DNA from: BQWY01 sp046351095
GTDB taxonomy: Bacteria > Nitrospirota > Nitrospiria > Nitrospirales > Nitrospiraceae
Length of the DNA: 64,000 nucleotides
Reading direction: 5' to 3'
Assembly (NCBI GenBank): GCA_046351095.1
Contig: JAXLZC010000001.1
Coordinates: forward strand, 1,426,001-1,490,000
A program made the position numbers and the translations under genes. Shown piece by piece: positions 9,518 to 16,855 of this stretch; within the stretch, counting starts at the first letter, position 1, and each line of letters starts with the position of its first letter. A model generated the notes under the pieces. That model searched no databases and was not told the origin of the DNA. It saw only the letters and a program-made list of their open reading frames with translations.

Positions 9518-9547
9518 TTGACACCAGATTCCCACTTGCGGGATATT
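9518..9547 (+). promoter_or_regulatory. Promoter of the zinc-ribbon/porin/FMN operon
   Basis: TTGACA at 9518-9523 and GATATT at 9542-9547 with an 18-base spacer. The -10 abuts the Fur-like operator, the expected geometry for repression by iron-loaded Fur. The divergent apbE start is about 230 bases away. Confidence 0.6.
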
Positions 9548-9561
9548 AATAATCGTTCTCA
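9547..9561 (+). promoter_or_regulatory. Fur-box-like operator overlapping the promoter
   Basis: The 15-mer TAATAATCGTTCTCA matches the 7-1-7 Fur consensus TGATAAT-N-ATTATCA at 11 of 14 positions. In the older 19-bp alignment, bases 9542-9560 match at 15 of 19. It overlaps the -10 region and lies 17 bases upstream of the first gene. Two other loci in the window carry the same form (21393, 29580). Confidence 0.65.
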
Positions 9562-9577
9562 ACTACGGCACAACACG

Positions 9578-9754
9578 ATGACACCTGCTTGTACAACCGC
9601 CGCTTCCATCGACGCCTGCGAAACCCGCTGCGAGTGCGGGCAATTGATGGCGAAGATCTGCGCCGAGGGTCTGGAACTTAAGTGCAAACGCTGCAAGCGC
9701 ATCGTCATTATCCCCTTCCGCTCCATCGAGGGTTGGGCCGCCAGTCCGGCGTAA
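9578..9754 (+). CDS. Com-like small zinc-ribbon protein (copy 1)
   Basis: A 58-residue protein with a four-cysteine knuckle, CECG and CKRC, resembling the Com/Mu-like zinc-finger family, which can act as nucleic-acid-binding regulators. It lacks a signal peptide and is basic around the second Cys pair. It is the first gene after a Fur-boxed promoter and lies 200 bases before the porin gene. A paralogue sits at 15980-16150; over the 36-residue core 23 positions are identical. The ATG at 9578 follows the operator directly, with no clear ribosome site. Its regulatory role is inferred. Confidence 0.7.
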   Translation: MTPACTTAASIDACETRCECGQLMAKICAEGLELKCKRCKRIVIIPFRSIEGWAASPA

Positions 9755-9954
9755 TCGACGCATCGACCGTATCGCCCAACACCCTCGTGACCATGGCTAT
9801 CGGTCTCGCAACAGCAATCATGACCACCGCAAGGAAAGGAGCCGCCTATCGAGCATGCCCTGAGCGTTGTGCGTCAATCTCACGTCCATACGGCCAGAGA
9901 CCCGCGAGTCCCGAGTCAGACCCATCACGTTCGATTGCAGTGTGGAGGCGTAAC

Positions 9955-11442
9955 ATGAGGATTCGGTCAATCCTCGGGACTTGTCTGCTCGTGGCCCTGT
10001 CGGCGATGCCGGCGATGGCGGAGAACATGACGCCCGAAGACATTCAGCGCATGGTGGATGAAGCGGTCAACAAGCGGCTCCAGGAGCGCGAGCGGTTGGA
10101 AGGCTCTCGTGAGCGGAAAGACGCCGCAGCACCTACAGACAGCAGCGAACCCGGCATCGGCTCGCTCCCCGAAGTAGGACGCGAGCGCCGGACGGATGCA
10201 CAACCCGCCCTGTCGTTCGGCTCCACCGGATCGGGACGGTTGGTGTACGCCAAGCCGTTCGTCGCGGCGCCGAAGGCGATCGTCGGCGGCTACATGGACA
10301 TGCAGTTCCGCAGCCACCGCAAGGGTGTGTTGGAAACCGGCGGATTCGGCAACGGCACCACTAACGGGTTCGATCAACAGCGGTTCGTCCCGTTTATCTA
10401 CGCCGACGTGACGGAGCATGTGAAGTTCGCAGCCGAGTTGGAAATCGAACACGGCATTCGCGAAGACGCGACACAGGGCGCCGAAATCGGCCTGGAGTTT
10501 GCGCACGTCGACTACTTGATTCGCGAGCCCTTCAACCTCCGTGCGGGTATCCTGTTGATCCCGATCGGTAAGTTCAACCTCTTGCACGACTCGCCGTTGA
10601 ACGACCTCACGGATCGTCCGCTGGTGAGCCGTCTCGTCATCCCTTCGACGATGGCCGAAACCGGCGCGGGTTTCTACGGCACCCTCTACCCGGGCCGTAC
10701 GAACAAATTGGACTATGAGTTCTACGTCACGACCGGCCCCTGCGGATACAACACCGACGGCAGCCCGCGTATCCGCGAGGAAGACGGCACGCGGCGCTCG
10801 CGCCAACGGAAGTGCCCGTCCGACGACGGATTGGACATCAACAACGGCAAGGCGGTCTCCGGCCGCATGGCCTTCAGCCCCATGCTCGGTGTGGAAGTGG
10901 CGGGATCCGGTTATTTCGGCAATCAATCGCCGACCAGCTACAACCCGTTGAGCATCGCAGCGATCGACTGGACCCTGCAGCGTGGTCCCTTCGAACTCTT
11001 GGGCGAAGCGGCCTGGGCCTACGCACGCGGCAACTCCCGCGCGATTCCCGGCAACACGACCGGCTTTGCGCCGGGCACGTTGCTGAGCGGCCTCAATACG
11101 TTCAACTCCGCCGCGGCGCCGCCGCAGCGGATGTCGGGTTTTTACATCCAAGGCAATTACCACTTTATGCCCCAGTGGTTGGCGCGGTGGTCACCCAAGC
11201 GCTTCGGCGAAGGGTCGACCTTCACCGCCGTGGTGCGTTACGACCGCGTGAACTTGAACATGGACAATCGCGGCGAAAATCAGGGGCGCTTGGAGCAGAT
11301 CTCCTTCGGCCTGAACTACCGTCCGATCGAAGATACGGTGTTCAAGATCAGCTATCAGTACATGCCGAAGGCGTTTAACCCGAACACCAGCGAGCGCATC
11401 CATGACAGCGCCGTCGTGTTGTCGGTTGCGACGTACTTCTAG
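9955..11442 (+). CDS. Outer-membrane porin, OprO/OprP-like
   Basis: A 495-residue exported protein. A signal peptide (MRIRSILGTC then a hydrophobic stretch ending AMAEN) is followed by a short coiled coil (residues ~25-60, EAVNKRLQERERLEG), as in trimeric porins, and then alternating aromatic/polar beta-strands ending in VATYF, a typical outer-membrane C-terminus with terminal Phe. Phrases such as IPIGKFNLLHDSPLND recall phosphate-selective-porin-type proteins. GGAGG at 9944-9948 supports the ATG at 9955, although the frame is open upstream. The 200-base leader after the zinc ribbon has no other evident gene. The transported solute is unknown; Fur control suggests a metal or its chelate. Confidence 0.8.
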   Translation: MRIRSILGTCLLVALSAMPAMAENMTPEDIQRMVDEAVNKRLQERERLEGSRERKDAAAPTDSSEPGIGSLPEVGRERRTDAQPALSFGSTGSGRLVYAKPFVAAPKAIVGGYMDMQFRSHRKGVLETGGFGNGTTNGFDQQRFVPFIYADVTEHVKFAAELEIEHGIREDATQGAEIGLEFAHVDYLIREPFNLRAGILLIPIGKFNLLHDSPLNDLTDRPLVSRLVIPSTMAETGAGFYGTLYPGRTNKLDYEFYVTTGPCGYNTDGSPRIREEDGTRRSRQRKCPSDDGLDINNGKAVSGRMAFSPMLGVEVAGSGYFGNQSPTSYNPLSIAAIDWTLQRGPFELLGEAAWAYARGNSRAIPGNTTGFAPGTLLSGLNTFNSAAAPPQRMSGFYIQGNYHFMPQWLARWSPKRFGEGSTFTAVVRYDRVNLNMDNRGENQGRLEQISFGLNYRPIEDTVFKISYQYMPKAFNPNTSERIHDSAVVLSVATYF

Positions 11443-11457
11443 GCATCCGTGGTTCAC

Positions 11458-11487
11458 CGGCGTCTCGCTCTTCGGAGCGAGACGCCG
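11458..11487 (+). promoter_or_regulatory. Intercistronic hairpin with UUCG tetraloop
   Basis: A perfect 13-bp stem (CGGCGTCTCGCTC and its complement) capped by TTCG, starting 16 bases after the porin stop. No T tract follows, so it is unlikely to terminate. It more likely blocks 3' exonucleases and raises porin mRNA relative to downstream genes. Confidence 0.65.
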
Positions 11488-11509
11488 ATCGCAGAAGAAA
11501 GAGTGTCAC

Positions 11510-11971
11510 ATGGGCAGGATCGGATACCTCATCATGGCAGTCGGCCTCCTCGTCAGCGGCTGCGCCACGCTCAACGGCGGGCGCGAACAGGGCTTCGCCT
11601 GCCCCTACGATACCGTGTGGGACGCCACGTTGCAGACGATGAAAAGTGTGCCGCTGACCTCGCAGGACAAAGAGCGCGGACGTATTGAAACCGGCTGGGT
11701 GGATCTCGAAGGCACGTCGCGCGGATTCGGCCTGTTCGGCCGCGAAGGCTTCGGCAATCGTGAGCGCGCCCGGATGACCGTCGATATCGTACAAGGCGCG
11801 GGCGCCAATGCCGTGCGTGTCGTGGAAGAACGGCAACGTTGGCACGCGCGCGGCGGCGTCACCTCGCAAGCGACGAAGTGGAGCCCGATCGAACCGTCGG
11901 AACAATCGATGACGGAAGTGTTGAGTCGTATTCACACCAAACTGAAGGACCAGGGATGTTCAGCCACATAA
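11510..11971 (+). CDS. Hypothetical lipoprotein
   Basis: A 153-residue protein with a clear lipobox (VSGC, Cys near residue 19) after a short hydrophobic signal. The mature part contains CPYDTVWDATLQTMKSVPL, a pattern seen in small periplasmic lipoproteins of unassigned function. It lies between the porin and the FMN-binding protein and overlaps the latter by 16 bases, so it is translationally linked to the redox gene. No catalytic motif is recognised. Confidence 0.8.
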   Translation: MGRIGYLIMAVGLLVSGCATLNGGREQGFACPYDTVWDATLQTMKSVPLTSQDKERGRIETGWVDLEGTSRGFGLFGREGFGNRERARMTVDIVQGAGANAVRVVEERQRWHARGGVTSQATKWSPIEPSEQSMTEVLSRIHTKLKDQGCSAT

Positions 11972-12651
11972 CACGCCGGCTCCCGACCATCGGCCTTCTC
12001 GCATGCCTGACGGTGTGCGGCCTGCCCGCTCTTGCGCAGGCCGACCGCATTTGGGACAGCGAGCTCAAGCGGTATCTCACCGAACAGGAAATGTCGCACG
12101 CCGAAGTCTTCCTGTCGGAAGAGGAAGCCGTGAAGCTGGCCTTTCCAAAGTCGGACAGTCTGACGACGGAGACGCATCACCTGACGCCGGCGCAAAAGGC
12201 CGCCATCGAAGAGCGGATCGGCTGGAAGTTTCCCGAGGAGACCTTCACGGTCATCGTCGCTCGGAGCGGCGCGCATCTCGACGGCTACGCCTTAGTGCAA
12301 AATACCATCGGCAAACACAAGCCCATGACCTATCTCGTGGCGTCGGACGAACACGGCCAATGCACCGCAGTCGAGCTGCTCGTCTTCCGCGAAGCGCGCG
12401 GCAGCGAAGTGCGCACCAAACGATTCAACGTCCAGTACGAAGGCAAGACGGTCGCTGACCCGATCCGTATCAATAAGGACATCATCAACATCAGCGGCGC
12501 CACCATGTCCGTACGCTCCATGAGCGCCGGCGTCAAACGCGCCCTAGTGCTGATCGACGAGCTGTATTTGAAGCCGCAAGGCGTGGGTAGCGATCGCGTA
12601 GCCGCCAAGAAGAGCGACAAAGGATTTTTCGGCACTCTGTTCGGCAACTGA
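11956..12651 (+). CDS. Exported FMN-binding protein with covalent-flavinylation motif
   Basis: A 231-residue protein with an N-terminal signal peptide (cleavage likely near ALAQA, residue 29) and an FMN-binding domain related to the RnfG/NqrC family. The acceptor motif is SGAT at 180-183 in the context DIINISGATMS; Thr183 would carry FMN through a phosphoester bond made by ApbE. Such proteins shuttle electrons on the periplasmic side. Neighbours are a lipoprotein that overlaps its start, a four-helix membrane protein 23 bases downstream and a divergent ApbE lipoprotein. A role in reductive metal handling is inferred from the Fur operator, not shown. Confidence 0.85.
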   Translation: MFSHITRRLPTIGLLACLTVCGLPALAQADRIWDSELKRYLTEQEMSHAEVFLSEEEAVKLAFPKSDSLTTETHHLTPAQKAAIEERIGWKFPEETFTVIVARSGAHLDGYALVQNTIGKHKPMTYLVASDEHGQCTAVELLVFREARGSEVRTKRFNVQYEGKTVADPIRINKDIINISGATMSVRSMSAGVKRALVLIDELYLKPQGVGSDRVAAKKSDKGFFGTLFGN

Positions 12652-12674
12652 CCGACGGTCCGGCTGCGACACGC

Positions 12675-13187
12675 ATGCGAAATTTTAACGCGAAGTTTCG
12701 CCTGCGCGACACAGACCGCCACATCCGGCTGGTGTACACGCTGTTCCTGGTATTGATGTTGGTCGGGTTTTGTTTTTCGTTTTATTGGGCGCACAGCATG
12801 ACCGCGCTATCGATCCAAGGCATCGCGGAGCATTATCGCGGGTCGGACGTCACGTTCGGCGAGCCGATGTCGTTCCGTGAATTGGCGGAGATCACCCACT
12901 TCCACCTCTTCACGATGCCGGTGGTGTTCATGATCTTGGTCCATGTGCTGTACCTCACCAGCGTGAGCGACCGAATAAAGATCGGCCTGACCTACGCGTC
13001 GTTCCTCGGAGTAATGTTGGATTTGTCGTCCCCCTGGTTGATCGCCTACGTGTCCCCTGTATTCGTGATGACGATGCTGACGGGCGACATGCTGATGTTT
13101 GTCAGCTTTTTGGGACTCTTCGCGATCCCGATGTACGAAATGTGGATGTTGAAGCAACCATTTATCGCAGGCAAAGAGGCGCACTGA
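12675..13187 (+). CDS. Four-helix membrane protein with conserved-looking histidines
   Basis: A 170-residue protein with four predicted membrane helices (about 19-39, 76-96, 103-125, 128-153). Histidines lie at the end of helix 1 (H40) and around helix 2 (H75, H77, H90), an arrangement that could bind haem b or quinone but does not by itself prove it. It directly follows the FMN-binding protein and is the last gene before a strong terminator. Working idea: it is the inner-membrane electron donor for the flavinylated partner. No named family was recognised with confidence. Confidence 0.7.
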   Translation: MRNFNAKFRLRDTDRHIRLVYTLFLVLMLVGFCFSFYWAHSMTALSIQGIAEHYRGSDVTFGEPMSFRELAEITHFHLFTMPVVFMILVHVLYLTSVSDRIKIGLTYASFLGVMLDLSSPWLIAYVSPVFVMTMLTGDMLMFVSFLGLFAIPMYEMWMLKQPFIAGKEAH

Positions 13188-13244
13188 TTCTCTTCGAGTT
13201 CCTTCGTAACAACTGAACACAGAGGCCAGCGGTTGTTCACCCAG

Positions 13245-13279
13245 AGCCCATGACCAGCGGATGGTCATGGGCTTTTTTT
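13245..13279 (+). terminator. Rho-independent terminator
   Basis: A perfect 12-bp stem (AGCCCATGACCA at 13245-13256 and its complement at 13262-13273) with a five-base loop and a run of seven T residues. It closes the zinc-ribbon/porin/lipoprotein/FMN/membrane-protein operon 57 bases after the last stop codon. Confidence 0.92.
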
Positions 13280-13324
13280 GTGGCCGCCACGGACGGCGCG
13301 CCCCATATGAGAGGAGGATGGTCG

Positions 13325-14071
13325 ATGCACCGCACCCGCCTGCACAGTCGAAGTAGTGGGAATCTTCGCAGCCTCTTGAGCGATCTTGCGGCTTTGGATT
13401 TCGGCGAGCCGATGGTCGGCGCCCATCGTACCGCGATCCTCCGCGCTGTCCGTGAATTGGTCCTGTTGATCGAAGGCAACTCGATGCGTCGACAAGGACA
13501 CGGCCGTCGCACCGCAGATCTCGCGCATCGCATTGGACTGGCCGTTGGGCTGCACGCGGACGAATTGATGGACCTCACATTGGCGGCACTGGTGCACGAC
13601 ATTGGATTGCTGACCTTACCCACGCATCTCTTGGATGAAACGCGTGAATTGTCCGCCGCCGAATTCGCCTTGTACCAAAGCCATCCGCGAGCCGGCGCCG
13701 AACTGCTGGAGCCCATTTCCTTTTTACGGAGGGCGGCGCTCTGGATCGCCCACCACCACGAACGGTGGGACGGTTGCGGGTATCCCTACGGGCTACGTGG
13801 AACGTTCATACCGTTGGGTGCGCGCATTCTGGCGGTGGCCGATACCTTCGATGCGTTTCTCTATCCGGCCACCAGCGCGGTTGATACGCCGCCGATGTCG
13901 GAACCGCACACACGTATTTCACGAACGAATGGTCCGGACCTCGCCACCGCGCTGGGGTTGCTGCGGATCGTCGCCGGCTCCCAATTAGACCCGGCACTCG
14001 TGAATCGCTGCACGAGCATCGTGTCCTGTTTGGTGGTCACCGGAGATATCGCATCCGCGCCGAACGGCTAA
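13325..14071 (+). CDS. HD-GYP domain protein, stand-alone
   Basis: A 248-residue protein that is essentially one HD-GYP domain. The metal motif HD is at 91-92 in HDIGLL, and HHERWDGCGYP lies at 144-154. HD-GYP enzymes hydrolyse cyclic-di-GMP. The usual Lys of HDxGK is Leu here, so activity is uncertain. There is no receiver or sensor domain. The ATG at 13325 is chosen because GAGGAGG lies seven bases before it. It sits between two redox units but after a terminator, so it is probably a separate transcript. Confidence 0.8.
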   Translation: MHRTRLHSRSSGNLRSLLSDLAALDFGEPMVGAHRTAILRAVRELVLLIEGNSMRRQGHGRRTADLAHRIGLAVGLHADELMDLTLAALVHDIGLLTLPTHLLDETRELSAAEFALYQSHPRAGAELLEPISFLRRAALWIAHHHERWDGCGYPYGLRGTFIPLGARILAVADTFDAFLYPATSAVDTPPMSEPHTRISRTNGPDLATALGLLRIVAGSQLDPALVNRCTSIVSCLVVTGDIASAPNG

Positions 14072-14077
14072 GAGCGA

Positions 14078-14111
14078 CAGCAGGACAGGGTTGTGCCCCC
14101 CTGTTCTGCTG
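14078..14111 (+). terminator. Hairpin after the HD-GYP gene
   Basis: A 13-bp stem (CAGCAGGACAGGG paired with CCCTGTTCTGCTG, one G-T pair) with an eight-base loop, immediately followed by a second GC-rich hairpin formed by GGGCGGGG and CCCCGCCC. There is no T tract. It may be a weak terminator or the structured leader of the peroxidase gene. Confidence 0.4.
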
Positions 14112-14192
14112 GGCGGGGCGCCCGCGCCACGCGCAGGCCCCCCGCCCTTCACAGAGCGGCACGTCACATTGGTCGAGAGGAAGGCACCACGT

Positions 14193-15950
14193 ATGACACA
14201 GGGCACATGCATCTCACCCCGTCACAGTGTTTCTCGGAAAGGATTCCTGTCGCTCCTCGCCGGCGGATGTCTGCTTGCAGCCGGCTGTTCCGGCGGCAAT
14301 ACGCCGACTCCCGTCACACCGCAAATTGCCGGCACAGCGGGTGCGGAAGAGTCGCTGGGCGAACGACTGTTTTTGGAAACGCGCTTTGCGCAGGCCTTTA
14401 AGACCTTCGTCGAAAACGGCGGAGACCCGAATAATGCGGCTGCCGGCGATCCAGGGATGGACACGCTCGAAACGCTTTCGTCCGGAGCGCCGCTCGACGG
14501 ACCCTTCCGCGGGCAGTCGATGAATTGCCGCGCCTGCCATCTCGTCGACGATACCGTCGCGTCACCCGGCGGCGGCATGCGGTCCTACGCCGACTTCGCG
14601 CGCCGTAGTCCGGTGCCCGCTCGGACGGACGCCAAAACGCACGCGCCGCGGAATTCGCCTCCATTGGTAAACGCCTCGCTGGATCGTCCCGACGGTCCGC
14701 TTTTCCACCACGACGCCGAATTTAATTCGATGGAGGATCTCGTCGCCGCCACCTTCACCGGCCGCAATCTTGGGTGGGTGCCCGGCGAACGCGAACAGGC
14801 CATCGCCCATATCGCCCGCATCGTGCGGGCCGACGATGGGAAGGGCGACCTCGCCAAACAATTCGACGGCCTCCCCTACCGCACACTCTTTACGGGCAAT
14901 CACGCGGACATTCCGGACGAGTTCCGACTCCCGCCAGAGTTCCGGGCATTCGTCGGATCCGCGAGCGATCAGGAGATTTTTACTGCCGTGGTGAAGGTCG
15001 TCTCGGCCTACGTCAAAGGCCTCGTCTTCATGAAAAACGACGACAACAACGTCCCGATTCGCTCGCCCTACGACGTATTTGTGGAGCGCAACGGGTTGCC
15101 GGCCCAACCGGATGCCAATGAGACGGCTCTGGACTACAGCCGCCGTTTGCGGCAAACAATTGCCGCCCGCCAAGCGGCGGGGACATTACAATTCGTCACG
15201 TCAAATCCGAATCGCCCTGACGGCGCGTTTCAATTCCATACCCAACCGTTCGTGTTCGATGCCACAGCGTTGGACGGACTCAAGATCTTCTTGGCCGAAC
15301 CGACGACTGTGCCACCCTCTGGCCCAGAGTTGGCAGCCGGCCGCATCGGCAATTGCATCGCCTGCCACCAGGCTCCGCACTTTACCGACTTCAAACTGCA
15401 CAACACGGGAACGACGCAGAAAGAATATGACGCCATCCACGGCGCCGGGCAGTTTGCAACCCTCTCGATCCCGTCGCTCGCGGCACGCAATGCCGCGCCG
15501 AATCAATATCTCCCGGCAAGCGAGGAGCATCCTGCCGCGCTAGAACCGTTCCGGGCAATCCCTGTTGCCGGCAATCCCACCTTAACGGACCTCGGCGTGT
15601 GGAATGTGTTCGCGAATCCGGACATGCCCGCACCGCAGGCAAAAATCCGTGCACTCCTTTGCGATGGGGCCAGCCCCTGTGCGACTCCGGATGCGACATT
15701 GCTGGATCGCGCCGTCGCACGCTTCAAAACACCAGGGCTGCGCGACCTGAATCATTCAGAGCCGTTCATGCACAACGGCCAATTCAATACCGTCGAGGAC
15801 GTCATGACGTTTTATCGCGACATCTCGACGCAAGCGCGCGCGGGGACGGTGCGGAACGCGGCACCCGAGTTGCGCGGCATCGCACTACAAACCGTGGATA
15901 TTCCGGCGCTGACCGCCTTTCTCAAGGCGCTGAACGAGGACTATCAGTAG
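14193..15950 (+). CDS. Di-haem cytochrome c peroxidase/MauG-family lipoprotein
   Basis: A 585-residue lipoprotein (lipobox LAAGC, Cys32) with two c-type haem sites: CRACH at 112-116 and CIACH at 388-392. This matches the bacterial di-haem peroxidase/MauG superfamily, though it is longer than the ~330-residue classical enzymes, mainly between the haem sites. Such proteins reduce peroxide or oxidise protein side chains in the periplasm. GAGAGGAAGG lies upstream of the ATG at 14193. A Com-like zinc-ribbon gene begins 29 bases after its stop. Substrate is unknown. Confidence 0.85.
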   Translation: MTQGTCISPRHSVSRKGFLSLLAGGCLLAAGCSGGNTPTPVTPQIAGTAGAEESLGERLFLETRFAQAFKTFVENGGDPNNAAAGDPGMDTLETLSSGAPLDGPFRGQSMNCRACHLVDDTVASPGGGMRSYADFARRSPVPARTDAKTHAPRNSPPLVNASLDRPDGPLFHHDAEFNSMEDLVAATFTGRNLGWVPGEREQAIAHIARIVRADDGKGDLAKQFDGLPYRTLFTGNHADIPDEFRLPPEFRAFVGSASDQEIFTAVVKVVSAYVKGLVFMKNDDNNVPIRSPYDVFVERNGLPAQPDANETALDYSRRLRQTIAARQAAGTLQFVTSNPNRPDGAFQFHTQPFVFDATALDGLKIFLAEPTTVPPSGPELAAGRIGNCIACHQAPHFTDFKLHNTGTTQKEYDAIHGAGQFATLSIPSLAARNAAPNQYLPASEEHPAALEPFRAIPVAGNPTLTDLGVWNVFANPDMPAPQAKIRALLCDGASPCATPDATLLDRAVARFKTPGLRDLNHSEPFMHNGQFNTVEDVMTFYRDISTQARAGTVRNAAPELRGIALQTVDIPALTAFLKALNEDYQ

Positions 15951-15979
15951 ACGACCGCGCCGCTGCGGAAGGGACGACG

Positions 15980-16150
15980 ATGCTTGCGCACACCCCGATC
16001 GATACCGGCACACACGACGCTCGCTGCGCCTGCGGACAACTTGTCGCACGTTGGACGCCGACCGGGATCGAGATCAAATGCAAACGCTGCCGTCGGATCG
16101 TGGCGATCCCGTTCGTCCGAATCGAGGGGACGCCGCCGCCGAGGCGCTGA
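15980..16150 (+). CDS. Com-like small zinc-ribbon protein (copy 2)
   Basis: A 56-residue paralogue of the protein at 9578-9754, with the same Cys pattern (CACG and CKRC) and the shared tail RIVAIPF. It is encoded just after the peroxidase gene and before an AraC regulator. As with copy 1, a nucleic-acid-binding role is suggested by resemblance to Com zinc fingers and by small size. The gene is too short to stand on coding statistics alone; the match to its paralogue is the main support. Confidence 0.7.
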   Translation: MLAHTPIDTGTHDARCACGQLVARWTPTGIEIKCKRCRRIVAIPFVRIEGTPPPRR

Positions 16151-16205
16151 GTCACGTTCCCGACAGGGCGCGCCACAACGCGCGCCAGGCCAGAGGAGTT
16201 CATCC

Positions 16206-16243
16206 CAGAGCCCGGTCGCAGCCCACGCTGCAGCTGGGCTCTG
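16206..16243 (+). terminator. Hairpin between zinc ribbon 2 and the AraC gene
   Basis: An outer stem CAGAGCCC/GGGCTCTG and an inner stem GCAGC/GCTGC form a long interrupted hairpin, followed by GTTTAT. It could terminate the peroxidase/zinc-ribbon transcript weakly or act as a leader of the AraC gene. Confidence 0.45.
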
Positions 16244-16270
16244 TGTTTATGGCCAGGTGAAAGGCACCAA

Positions 16271-16855
16271 GTGGTGAAACGCTCCATGTCACTTTCGACG
16301 CACCCCATCAGCATTCCTCCCACACGATTGCGGGAACTCGCGAACGAACTGCTGCGTGGGGCTCCTCAGTGGACGGCGCGGTTAACAGCGGCGCACACCG
16401 ACGGAGAAGTGTTGGATATTGTGCGACGCCTTTTCGACTTATCGCACGCGCTTCCGCCGCAACGCACGGCCGCCGACCACTCCACGGCCATCGCAGCACG
16501 CATCCGAGACTTCATCGGGGCCAATCTGCACTGCGGCGTCACACTCAAACTGCTCGCAGCCCATCTCGGCTACTCGGAGAAATATTGCTCAGACCTGTTC
16601 CAGACGACGATGGGGACGTCCTTCTCCGACTACCTCCGGGAACAACGTTTGGAACGAGCACGGCATCTGCTGGTGTATACGCAGCAGCCCTTCAGTCAAA
16701 TCGCCGCGGCATTGGGGTTCAGCGATCAATTCGCATTCAGTCATTTTTTTAAACGTTCGACCGGATCGGCGCCGCTGGAATTCCGCCGCCGTCATGCGCC
16801 CGGCCCCAGACGGCGTGCCATGCCCTCCCCCTCTGGCAATCCCAGCCATCCATGA
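16271..16855 (+). CDS. AraC-family transcriptional regulator
   Basis: About 190 residues, with a short N-terminal region and a C-terminal AraC double helix-turn-helix (LKLLAAHLGYSEKYCSDLF and PFSQIAAALGFSDQFAFSHFF). The missing large sensor domain makes it a minimal AraC type. Starts at 16271 (GTG, after GAAAGG), 16274 or 16286 (ATG) are all possible. The stop overlaps the ATG of the adaptor gene (ATGA), so it is co-transcribed with, and probably controls, the exporter genes and perhaps the TonB receptor downstream. Confidence 0.85.
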   Translation: MVKRSMSLSTHPISIPPTRLRELANELLRGAPQWTARLTAAHTDGEVLDIVRRLFDLSHALPPQRTAADHSTAIAARIRDFIGANLHCGVTLKLLAAHLGYSEKYCSDLFQTTMGTSFSDYLREQRLERARHLLVYTQQPFSQIAAALGFSDQFAFSHFFKRSTGSAPLEFRRRHAPGPRRRAMPSPSGNPSHP

